Of a stretch of 64,000 bases of DNA, positions 46,970 through 57,013 are shown in pieces (position 1 is the stretch's first letter; every line of letters starts with the position of its first letter). The notes beneath the pieces are model-generated. The model had not been told where the DNA came from, searched no databases, and saw nothing but the letters and a program-made list of their open reading frames with translations. A program made the translations under genes and the position numbers. The stretch covers positions 434,001-498,000 of the forward strand of contig MARA01000031.1 of NCBI GenBank assembly GCA_001792895.1, given 5' to 3'. The stretch is from Lentinus brumalis. Lineage: Eukaryota; Basidiomycota; Agaricomycetes; Polyporales; Polyporaceae.

Positions 46970-49900
46970 TTACACGCTACGCTTCTCCTTCTCCTTCCCC
47001 CTCTCCTTCCCGGTTCCCTTCTCCCTGCCCTCGCGGTGGCCTCCCTGACGCTCCTTCGAAGAGGCCCGGCTGGAGGAACACGGTGTCCAGGCCGTACCAT
47101 GTTGCTGAGACGAAAGCAGGGCCGTCGCGAAGTTGGGGCAACGTCGAACATTGGGGAGACGGACTAGGAGGGTGTGTCGGGTGTGCTTGCAGACGAAGAT
47201 AGAGTTGCAGATGGGTTGCGTGCGCCAAGTCGTACTCGAGGGATCCCACAGCTCGATCTCGCGGACGTGCAAGTTGCGAAGAAGTACCGCCAGTCGGGTA
47301 CCGTCGGTCAGATAGACCGCCGCCTGCGAAGTCGGCACGCCGATCTTGTGAACCTTCGGCGAGGCTCCATCCTGGCGATATGTCATCAGTACGAGAGCAC
47401 AACCGTGGAAGTGTCGTGAAGGACTAACCATCGTCCATAGGTAGATCTTGAGCATCCACGCAGTAACACTGTCGAAGTCGTGAGTCCACGCCGGTGCCGT
47501 AGACTTCAAGGGAGGCTCCACAACATACGGGGCGTGGATGTAGGCGATATGCTCTTCTATGTCGTCGTCGCCATCGTCGTCGTCGCTAGCCGCGTCGCTG
47601 CCGCTGTCGGTACTATTGCGCTCGATGTCTTGGGAAGTGCTGTGGCCAACCTCCCTGGCAACGGAAGGAGATTCCAAATCGCCAGCAGGCTTGCACGGAG
47701 ACTGAGAGAGGCGACTGGAGTCGCTCTGGATGGGCGATGATGGAGGTAATGGGGACAGAGGCAAGGCTGCCAGAGGACGACGAATAGCGCGTGGGCCGGC
47801 CGGTTCACCGTGGGAAGACGTTGGTGCGACTTCGGCTTGTGAGACTTCACCGGCACCGGCAGCCTCCGCCGGACGAACCGAGGAAGTCGTCACAGGCATA
47901 GGTGGTTTGTCTGCGTTCGGCGCATTCTCTTCTTCGGAGTTAGAATCCGTGTCCCATGGTGCACGCTCGTCCTTCCAGCGACAGCTTGCATCGTACGACA
48001 ACGGAAGTCCTCGCCCCTTCCTGATGCGGTCGTATGCGGTCGCGAGGTCCCGATCAAGGATGTGGAAACGGGGTCCGGATGTCAGGACTGGAGGTTCAGC
48101 ACCGGGCTTCCCGAACGCCTTACTAACTGGCCCCGGCTTCGAGGCAGCAGTGCGTGGACGAGATGAGGCGGTGGTGGTGGTGGAAGGTGGATGAGGGGCG
48201 GGAGCAGAGTTCGCAGGACGAGAGATGGCCGTAGAGTTACGAGGGGCGGTAGCGGAGTTCGCAGGACGAGAGATGGCGGTAGAGTTTGTCGTTTGAGCGG
48301 CAAGGAAGGCCAGGCGACGCGTGTTGGGGCAGGACAAGCACGAACAGTTGTCGTCGCCATCGTCGTCGTCGTCTGAGTCAGACATTTCCGCTAGTTCAGG
48401 CATGTCCGGATCGTCGGGCATGTCGGTGATGGCTTCTTCGTCCACGCCATTTTTCTCCTCGTCGATGGGCCGGTCTCCTGCATCCTTGGTGGTTGGCGTC
48501 CTCTGAGCACTCTCCACAGCATTGTCTCTGCTATCAGACCAGTAGCGATCTTCCAGCCGCTCACCCGGGGTGAAGTCGCTGTCGTCCTTCTCACCCTCTG
48601 CAAAGAGATCAACGGACGGAGAACGACCATCGAAGCCCTTGTTCTCCTTGTTGCTGGACTGCAAGGACGACTCGACGCTGCCATCGCGGGCGCGATCGCT
48701 TCTAGCCTGGGTCCCGGGAAGCGGTGAAGGGACGAGGAGGGAGTGGTTGGCATTTCCGCGAGGCGAAGGCACGACTGGAGACTGTTGGGCGCGTGCCGAA
48801 GGCGATCGGGCAGGAGGAGACCGGGGAGGACACTGTGCATTGGGTTCGACATCACGGAGGACGAGAGGACCCTCTTCCTCCGGTTCTGTCTTCACACGGA
48901 CTGCGGGGCGACGGGAGCTTCTGATCCGTGGTTCGTCCTCTGTCGAGCTGATGGAGATGACGCTGGTGTCGGACAGCGAGCCAGCGCGCTTCTGTGGCAC
49001 AGCATCGTGCTGCGGGAGATAAGCCATAGAAGCATATTGTGTAGCCACGGATACGTACTTTGGGCTTCGCAGATGTTGAGTCTGGCTGCGCTTTGCGGGC
49101 TGGTGGCAGCGCTGGTGTGGTAGCGGCGTCCGAATTTGAACGAGCGCGCTTCTGCGGGACGGCTTGTATGAGCATGAGAATCACCCGGGGTAACCACAGA
49201 TACGTACTTTGAGGTTTGCAGAGGCTGTGTCCACCGGCGTCTTGCGGGTTGGAGGTTGCGCTGGTGTCGTAGCCGTCTGACGTCTCAGTGGCCGCGGCTT
49301 GACCTTCCATGTACTGCCGGTGATCAAAGGCGGCAGAGCGGTTCCCGCTGTGCCGTTGACCATGGTGGTGGGCGCAACAGTCGGGGGAGCTCGCGACTGG
49401 ACATGTGCCACTGATGCACGGCCGAGATCCATTGGGAACGGCTTGACCTTGTGTACACGCGCGGCAGGAGTCGGTGTATCCACCGATGATGGGGACGACG
49501 TCGCGGTGATCTCCTCCCGTGAGATCTCACGCTGCGCGCGATTGCGGATCTAAAGAGTGCTCAGTATGCTAACCACTCCCGAGGAACATGAGGAAGACTT
49601 ACAGCGGCAGGGGTCTCGCGGTGGGGGGGTGTCGTTACACTGTCGCTGTGCTCGGCCTGCTTGTCACAGTCAGCCGCTGATGCAGGGTTGATTTGGGCAG
49701 CGTGTACGTACCGCTTCTCGTTGCAGCATAGCTGCACGACGAATACGATTGTTGGCCTGAAGCAAAGGCGGTTAGGGACAGACAATACCATGCCCTACGG
49801 ATTGGGTACTCACATCGCTCTCGGAGCGCGGTTGAGATGATGACTGACTTTGCGAGCCGCCATCGGGAGCAGGGACGGTTCCGGATGACGCCTGGTTTTG

Positions 49901-50958
49901 GGGGCGAGAGTCCGTGTGGCGTGTTGGGGTGTCCTCGTCGTCGTCGGCCAACTCCACGTCGGAGTGGTTGATAGCCTCTTGCAACTGTAGAGCGACCGCG
50001 TAGTCGTGGTCCAACTGCGCCTGAGAGGTAGTAGTCCGGATGGATGTCGCGCTACTTGAAGGGCCGTCCTGAGCGAGATGTCGTCTTAGCTCATGGGACT
50101 CATAGAGGTTATCATCACCACTGAAAGACTTACGGTGTATGCGGTTGCATGCGGAGGAGTCGAGGTCGAGCCGGAGGGCAGAGCCGGAAGAGGTTCACCC
50201 TGCAAAATTGCGTGTCAGCGAGTGATGTTTGCGGGTTTAGAGAATACTCACATGGTGCATATGGGCGACGAGGGCGTTCACGTACGCGGCGGTTGACTGC
50301 GACTCAGGACTGGACTCGGACTGGCCAGCGCGGCTAGTGGAAGGCGTGTTCTGCGAGTAATATGTATATCAATGCATAGGGCTCGATGGAAGGGAATCGT
50401 ACCGAAGAAGCGGGCGTTGGCGCGGTCTGTTGTCAAAGTTAGAATGCGACTTCTAGTACGATGAAAGAGTCAGGCTAGGGTGCTCACTGTGACATTGTTG
50501 CCATCCCTGGCTTCCGATACACTAGACTCCAATATCTCGTCAAGCTTACGCTGATTCTCAATCTCGTCGATCTGTTCTAGCGGCAGCGGCTCCTGTTGAG
50601 GCATGTTCCAGAACGTGCACCTGACTGGACGCCCGTTTTCGTCGAACGCATTGGGATTGGTGCACTGAGGAACATACGCAGCGTATACATCAGACATTTG
50701 CACGACAAGGAGAAGGAGGATACGAACATGGTGGTACCAGTGACCCGCGATGTACCTCGCATAAGCCAACCGGGTCTGTATGGTATTGCGGCCGCAATGG
50801 GGGCACCTGTGAAGAGGCACAGGCTTGCGCGCAAGAGCACCTCGATGACATAGAGCCTTGAGAGCGTCCGAGTACTTCGAGCGGCTGCGGGTAGACCTCT
50901 TGCTCTTCTTCTTGGACGGCGAGCGGGACCGGCGTGGTTTGCGCGCCTTCTTAGCCAT
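46970..50958 (-). CDS. Long disordered protein with GRF-like zinc finger
   Basis: Many exons. Exon 1 (50,958-50,728) starts MAKKARKPRRSRSPSKKKSK, a strongly basic nuclear-type signal. Exons 1-2 (50,664-50,488) join across a 63-bp in-frame intron to give CPHCGRNT, then GHWYHHC and VRCTFW, spaced like a GRF zinc finger (C-x2-C..GxWYxxC..CxFW), a nucleic-acid-binding fold. Small exons follow to about 49,060. The large exon to 47,429 is Ser/Pro/acidic and disordered, with VKTEPEEEG, a DDDDDGDD run and a CSCLSCP Cys patch. After a 57-bp intron (47,372-47,428) the C-terminal block is better ordered (KIGVPTSQAAVYLTDGTRLA) and ends in a Lys/Glu tail. A nuclear role is inferred; function unknown. Middle exon borders are not all fixed. 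Confidence 0.6.
49060..49300 (-). repeat. Duplicated exon-intron module inside the GRF-like gene
   Basis: Exon 49,151-49,060 contains ATTPALPPARKAQPD and is followed by an intron beginning GTACGTATCCGTGGCTAC. The exon before it (ending at 49,208) contains ATTPAQPPTRKTPVD and its intron begins GTACGTATCTGTGGTTAC. The exon at 49,151 also starts KRARSNSD, like the next exon (KRAGSLSD). This is direct evidence of exon-intron tandem duplication. Confidence 0.7.
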
Positions 50959-51050
50959 CGAGGAGAGCGAGGTGAAGGACGATGAGACGAGGGAGGGCGA
51001 GCCGAGGGCGAGACGACGAAGGGGGTGCCGAGGGCGAGACACTGAAGGGT

Positions 51051-51155
51051 GAGACGAAGGACGGTGAGAGGAGGGAGGGTGAGACGAAGGACGGTGAGAG
51101 GAGGGAGGGTGAGACGAAGGACGGTGAGAGGAGGGAGGGTGAGACGAAGGACGGT
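51051..51155. repeat. 30-bp minisatellite, about 3.5 copies
   Basis: Unit GAGACGAAGGACGGTGAGAG plus GAGGGAGGGT, at 51,051, 51,081 and 51,111 and a partial copy. It lies about 90 bp upstream of the start codon of the GRF-like gene, in its leader or promoter. Confidence 0.95.
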
Positions 51156-51538
51156 GGGATGAGCGCGAGAAGGAGAGCTCTGCGGCGAAGAAAGAAAGTC
51201 GAAGTCTGGGGGAGTTGAGGGCTCGGACGGGTTTTAAGGCTGGAAAAATTGTGGCTGGGTCGACGGAACCGGGCGATCGTGTTCATATCCAACGAATTTT
51301 TCTTGGGCTCCTCGGGGTCTCCGCCGAAAGTTCAACCTCTCTTTCCGGAGCGAAGGAAATCGCGGATGTCGTCCCAGGTCCGGGACGGGGCGCGATCTGC
51401 AACGCAACATGTCCGCTTTAGCATCCGGGACTTCAATCATCTCCTACACCTCCAATACATTTCTCAAATGTTTGAGCTAGGCGGTCAATCATCTACTAAG
51501 ACTTCGACGATTCCACGAGGCACAGACTACGCTAACCC
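51156..51538. other. Intergenic region between two minus-strand genes
   Basis: Promoter region of the GRF-like gene and trailer of the next gene. No gene seen. Confidence 0.6.
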
Positions 51539-54036
51539 TTATCGCTTCTTCTTCTGAGGCGCACCCTCGTTCGCGCTGTTCTCATCGTCCCTCGCCCGTT
51601 TGCTGGGGTGGGATGTCACCTTGCCCTGGGCATATTTGGCCGCAGACATGTCGCTGTTCAAGCACATGAGCGCAGTCATATTGACACCTGGAAGGATACG
51701 CACGGACTGTTGCCCAGTCGTCGGGCTGTACGCTTTGAGATACGGCCAGTTCGAGTCTCGACCACCTAGCACCATGACCGGTCAGTGTCCAGCACGCACG
51801 CGTAAGGAGATTGAACAACCTGTGCGATCACATCTGCGTTCGGGGCTCGTTTGGCTGCCTCGGACTTCTTGATGGCGGCGGCCGCCTTCTTCGCATGGGC
51901 CTTGTCGGCGTGCTGCACAACGGATTCGCGATGAGTGACAAACATGAAGGCACGACAAGGACACGCACATACCTTGCAAGGGTTCTCTTTCGTCGTAACA
52001 TGCGTGGTACCGGTCGCCGGTGCATCTTCAACCGCTGCTGATCGGCTGCCCTTGGACTTGGGCAGACTATCGTCCTCTACGCCCGAGGCCCCAACCCCAG
52101 CCTGCGACTTCTTCGCGTTCTTGTCGGCCTTCTTCCGGGCCGTTTTGATTACTCCACTCCTACAAAATCTTGCGTCTAGGTTGCATCGGCAGAAGCTACG
52201 GAAAGAACTCACGAGGCAGCTTCGTTGATCTGCTTCGAATTCTTGAGTGGCGCAGATCTCTTCGGCTTTTTTGGTGTCCGCTTCTGGGGCGAGGTGCGGT
52301 CCCTATGATGTAGAGCATGAGCGGGTAAGCAAGGGGGAAGGGGAAGCATGAGACGCACATCGTCAACTGCGGTACCAACATTTTCTTGGGCGCGGGGACG
52401 AGCTTGCTGAGAGCGGTGAAGTCACCGAATTCGTCGTCTGACGAATCCGACAGGTCTCCCAGTGAACGCTGGCGCTCAATGGTCTGCGCCTGGTTCTTCT
52501 GTGCGACAACCGGAGCCTCCTCTATCGGGATGGTACCTGTCGTCGTGTTGCGCGGTGGCGAAGGCATGCACCCGGAGTTACGCGCTGGAAAGTCGGTGCT
52601 GTTGGCGAGTGTGACACCGGCATCGGGCGCGTGCTGAGCCGCAGGACCCTCAGCTGCTTGCGTGGCTTGCGCAGAGATGGGAGATTCAAGCCTCGACACA
52701 GGCAATTGCGAGGAGGGATGCTGCGGAACCGCGCCAGGCGTGGGCACGTGCGGGGGACCTAAACATGTCGCAACTTTAGACAGAGTGATACTCTGGCGAG
52801 GACGAGGATTCGACGTACCGATGGCCGGAGTAGGCAAGTCTTGCGTGGCAAGAGGACCTGCGTGCCAGCAGCGGCGTTACAGCAACAACTGACAGGTGTG
52901 ACGAACACAGTACGTACCGGCGGATACAATGTCTCCGGCCACTGTTCCCCCAAGGGGGACTGGGGCTAGCCGCCTATGAGCGTGCGAGGGCTTCTATGAT
53001 GTTGCCGACTCACCATCAAAAATCTCACACAGCCATTTCATGAACACCACTTCGATGTATTGAGCGGTGCAGCGGAACTCTTCGGCAAGGCGTTCGACGA
53101 AAGTTCGCCCCTGTGCGTCGCGCCCGGTGGGTCGGCTAGGAAGGTGGGTTCAAGACGTATACTGGCACGTTCGAACGGCAACAGATACGTACTGAATGGC
53201 GGCAATCTCCCCGTGCTGGTCGATCCCGCCTGTCAAGATCATCCCAACCCAACCACCCTCCTTCTGCCAAGTGTTCGCTGTACGCTTCGTGACCGCTGGC
53301 AGGTCCTGCACATATCTAGCAGAATAGGTTAGAACACGGAAGAGAACAAAGCAAACACGCGTACTTTGCTCGGCGAACCTCCTTTGAGAGATCGCCCTCA
53401 TCCGCCGCCTTCTTCGCCTGCGCTTGTGCCTGCAATGCTTCAACCTCTTCTCTGGACAACGAATCGAACACCGCTTTGAAGTTCTTGTTCCAATCCCGCA
53501 TAGCGTCGGCCTTCGGAGTGTCTGGACCACGGTTCATTCTGGGCTTCGATGGATGTTGACTAGATTGGAACTCGCGGTACGCGTTGGGCTTCCCACCGGT
53601 TGCGGGAGGAGAAACATCGTCGTCGTCGGTGTTATCGTGTCCCTGTGCACGCTTGCGCCGGCTGAAATTGTCGCTACCGCGCTTGAGGACACCTAGGATA
53701 CGCTGATGAAGACTTGAGACCCCACGGACACTTCCAGCGAGAAATGACCGCCTCAATGCTCACCGATGATGCCATCTTCAACCGTTGCTGTTGCTCGCTC
53801 TCCGTCTCAGCCGTAAGACGGACAGCTTTGCGGTTGTGCTTGCGTCGGGCTTGGAATTCTTCTTCGCTTTCTCCGCCAAGGAGTCCACCGAACCGAGCCC
53901 GATAAAGCTGCTCGATACGCAAGGCAGCGGCCTTCTGTGCGCCATGGGGACCGCGTAAGATACGGCGTACCTCCTCTGTCTGTTGCATTTGCTGGATGAA
54001 GTCGAATTCATCATCGCGGAGCTGTCGACGACCCAT
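51539..54036 (-). CDS. Multi-exon hypothetical protein, nuclear-type C-terminus
   Basis: Phase-checked exons: 54,036-53,764; 53,702-53,365; 53,315-53,193; 53,111-53,014; 52,941-52,918; 52,857-52,819; 52,758 onward; then three or more exons to a stop at 51,539. The N-terminus is helical (MGRRQLRDDEFDFIQQMQQT). The middle reads TWQKEGGWVGMILTGGID, then GRTFVERLAEEF and YIEVVFMKWLCEIFD; the W-x-GGxD-x8-F pattern recalls an uncharacterised Agaricomycete family (recollection only). A long Ser/Pro linker follows (SLGDLSDSSDDEFGDF) and a basic tail (KRARDD..PQKKKR) suits nuclear import. The last three exon borders are less certain. Function unknown. Confidence 0.6.
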
Positions 54037-54383
54037 AGTGGGCAGAGGGTGGGGAGAGAAGGCAGAGGACAAGCTGCAAACCCGAAGTCCGTGCGGAAGG
54101 GGGGATGCAAACCGTGGCCGTGCGCTCTTGGGCGGCAAAAGTGTTTTGCGCGATTGAGATCTAGCCCAGCCCTGTGCAAGTAAGCGTGCGGGTCTATCGT
54201 ACAGCAGATGACACCTCGTCGACAGCGAAGATGGCTACATTGCATATCACAGCATAGAAAATACAGCACATGGGTTTGTCCGAGCAGAGGCAAATTGGAT
54301 ATAGGAATAGCCGTCGGAAACTGTGAACAGAGGGTTCAACGGTGTTAGTACCGAAATAGACGGGATGCAGAGTTGTGCATACC

Positions 54384-54896
54384 TTAAACAGCACGCAAAG
54401 TTGACCCCTCAACCTCGACGGCGGGAAGCTCGCTCACCGGTCGCTCTCGGACAGGTGGAGTAGGGAGGCGATGGAAGCGGGCCACGAAAGTACGAACATG
54501 AAACTCCACCGCCATTCCCTCGATATGCAACATTCGAGCCCCGTCCATCGACGAGACGGTCGTCCCGACATGGCGCAATTCCTCCGGGCACCCTGGCCAA
54601 CGAACGAGGAGGTCGACGAATGCTTGAAGGTACGCCCGGGTCTCCTCCCAGCCTGGGTCCGGGGGTCTCGTCCAGCAGAATGGTGTAGCCGCCTCGGGGT
54701 CAGGGCACAGCGCTAGCCCCGATCGTGACGGGCCCCACACCTCCGAAATGTGTGCCTCGCGCGTCCACCGCTCCAACTCGGGCCAGGATGACAATTCCAC
54801 CATGACGGCGTCGAGAGCCAAGAGCTCGCAGCGCCAGTTTGTCTCGTGAGCTTCCCACACGAGATGACAACGGAGATGTTCTTCATGAGCGGCCAT
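54384..54896 (-). CDS. Small hypothetical protein (about 170 aa)
   Basis: Single-exon frame starting MAAHEEHLRCHLVWEAHETN and ending EVEGSTLRAV. A frame extension upstream runs into the TTGTA repeat zone, so the internal ATG at 54,896 is preferred. Landmarks: NWRCELLALDAVMVEL, WTREAHISEVWGPSRSGL, FCWTRPPDPGW, LLVRWPGCPEEL and FVARFHRLPTPP. The Trp- and Pro-rich pattern resembles an uncharacterised multi-copy Polyporales family (recollection). No catalytic residues are evident. It lies just beyond the tandem array that follows the KDZ gene. Confidence 0.55.
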   Translation of the reverse strand: MAAHEEHLRCHLVWEAHETNWRCELLALDAVMVELSSWPELERWTREAHISEVWGPSRSGLALCPDPEAATPFCWTRPPDPGWEETRAYLQAFVDLLVRWPGCPEELRHVGTTVSSMDGARMLHIEGMAVEFHVRTFVARFHRLPTPPVRERPVSELPAVEVEGSTLRAV

Positions 54897-54944
54897 GGAC
54901 TGAGTAACCTCGGTGTCGCCATAGACAGGACACCAGTGGTATCC

Positions 54945-55325
54945 AGACTTGTAGTACAAACCCCACAGGTATGGTACAATGGTTGTGCTGTACGTGGGGG
55001 ATATTCTGTACAAGACCCTTGTACAAGAGCCATAGGATTGTACAACCAACCACTTGTAGTACAAGTAAGGCTTGTATTACAAGTGGTCTACTGCAAAGGG
55101 CAGCTAAATGCGGACTTGTACAAAGGATTGTAACCCGCATAGAGCAGCCTATACAGAGCTTGTACAAGGCTTGTAATAGATGTGATCAGCAGATATAGAT
55201 CTGATAGATCTGGTGATGGGAAATCTAAGTACCAAGATCCTGGCTCTTGTAACCAATTGTAACATGGTCTGGGGGCTATATGGAGGCAGGCTCTGTAAAA
55301 GTGATTGTAACCATCCGTGGGTGTC
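54945..55325. repeat. TTGTA/TACAA-rich zone with hairpins
   Basis: About 380 bp with roughly twenty TTGTA or TACAA occurrences, often as CTTGTAC or TTGTACAAG palindromes. A 16-bp imperfect hairpin lies at 55,050-55,086 (CCACTTGTAGTACAAG / CTTGTATTACAAGTGG, 15 of 16 paired). It is continuous with the 79-bp array, whose unit carries the same motif three times. Confidence 0.75.
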
Positions 55326-55329
55326 TATA

Positions 55330-56490
55330 TTCGGACAGAGAAAGCTGGAGCTTGTACATGGGGTCCAGACCTTGTAATGCAGATTGTAACTGGCCGTAGT
55401 GATCCCGATTCGGACAGGAAAAGCTGGAGCTTGTACATGGGGTCCAGACCTTGTAATGCAGATTGTAACTGGCCGTAGCGATCCCGATTCGGACAGAGAA
55501 AGCTGGAGCTTGTACATGGGGTCCAGACCTTGTAATGCAGATTGTAACTGGCCGTAGCGATCCTGATTCGGACAGGAAAAGCTGGAGCTTGTACATGGGG
55601 TCCAGACCTTGTAATGCAGATTGTAACTGGCCGTAGCGATCCCGATTCGGACAGGAAAAGCTGGAGCTTGTACATGGGGTCCAGACCTTGTAATGCAGAT
55701 TGTAACTGGCCGTAGCGATCCTGATTCGGACAGGAAAAGCTGGAGCTTGTACATGGGGTCCAGACCTTGTAATGCAGATTGTAACTGGCCGTAGCGATCC
55801 CGATTCGGACAGGAAAAGCTGGAGCTTGTACATGGGGTCCAGACCTTGTAATGCAGATTGTAACTGGCCGTAGCGATCCCGATTCGGACAGGAAAAGCTG
55901 GAGCTTGTACATGGGGTCCAGACCTTGTAATGCAGATTGTAACTGGCCGTAGCGATCCTGATTCGGACAGGAAAAGCTGGAGCTTGTACATGGGGTCCAG
56001 ACCTTGTAATGCAGATTGTAACTGGCCGTAGCGATCCCGATTCGGACAGGAAAAGCTGGAGCTTGTACATGGGGTCCAGACCTTGTAATGCAGATTGTAA
56101 CTGGCCGTAGTGATCCCGATTCGGACAGAGAAAGCTGGAGCTTGTACATGGGGTCCAGACCTTGTAATGCAGATTGTAACTGGCCGTAGTGATCCCGATT
56201 CGGACAGGAAAAGCTGGAGCTTGTACATGGGGTCCAGACCTTGTAATGCAGATTGTAACTGGCCGTAGCGATCCCGATTCGGACAGAGAAAGCTGGAGCT
56301 TGTACATGGGGTCCAGACCTTGTAATGCAGATTGTAACTGGCCGTAGCGATCCCGATTCGGACAGGAAAAGCTGGAGCTTGTACATGGGGTCCAGACCTT
56401 GTAATGCAGATTGTAACCGGCCGTAGCGATCCCGATTCAGACAGGAAAAGCTGGAGCTTGTCATAGCGATCCCGATTCGGACAGGAAACG
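55330..56490. repeat. 79-bp tandem array, 14 full units
   Basis: Unit landmarks are GATTCGGACAGGAAAAGCTG, CTTGTACATGGGGTCCAGAC, CTTGTAATGCAGATTGTAAC and TGGCCGTAGCGATCC. The CTTG landmark recurs every 79 bp from 55,351 to 56,457 (14 periods). Units are nearly identical, with a few alternating variants (AGAG/GGAA, CCCG/CCTG, TAGC/TAGT). Each unit has three TTGTA motifs (TTGTACA, TTGTAAT, TTGTAAC). The array lies downstream of the KDZ transposase stop codon. Confidence 0.97.
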
Positions 56491-57013
56491 CTATCTCAAT
56501 TATACCATCATCATTGTCAGTATTCCAGAACATCTGCACAGGCTGGGTGCAAAATACAGCCAGAGGTACTGAGGTTTGGAGAGCCATCACAACTTCCAGC
56601 TGCAAAGATCTAATTGTGTGCCAGTTTCTAGGACACTAGTAGCCGCCTCGTTGCTGCGAGCACCATCCTGATATGTTAGGCTATCCGCAAAAATAGTGTT
56701 TGAGCCCATAGTGATAGCCCAAGACATGTCATTGATCGTCACTTACTGACTGCTTCAGTTTGCCGCCCATGATGCCCTTGGGAGATTACTACTTAGCTTC
56801 GCTTTCGGACTCTACAATTGGTTTTTTGCTCAGGCTGAGTCTTAGCAGTTGTGCAACACTGTTGATAGCCGCACTTAGGGAATAAGTAATTTGAACAAGT
56901 CGGCGCTTTTGGACGACTTATGGACATGCCTTACTGAGCTTACTTATCTGACTGTTGCACATTACAGATGAGAGTCAAGATCATGACGATACACATGTGA
57001 TCCTATATACAGC
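56491..57013. other. Spacer between tandem array and KDZ gene
   Basis: About 520 bp, AT-richer than its surroundings, with no credible gene. It would hold the KDZ 3' trailer. Confidence 0.6.

Noticed and set aside
48970..49048. Start MATQYASMAYLPQHDAVPQ for the large exon of the GRF-like gene
   Set aside because: This segment lies between a GTACGTATCC donor and a CCACAG acceptor and matches the neighbouring intron, so it is intron sequence, not the N-terminus.
50951..51292. 113-codon Ser/Pro frame over the minisatellite
   Set aside because: Produced by the 30-bp repeat, whose length is a multiple of three; the true start of the downstream gene is at 50,958.
55330..56490. Possible CRISPR array
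   Set aside because: Units are directly repeated without unique spacers, and the genome is eukaryotic.
55149..56605. Three overlapping minus-strand frames of 340-430 codons in the 79-bp array
   Set aside because: The 79-bp period is not a multiple of three, so the same DNA cycles through all frames and stays open only because the unit lacks stops. The peptides are periodic artefacts, not genes.
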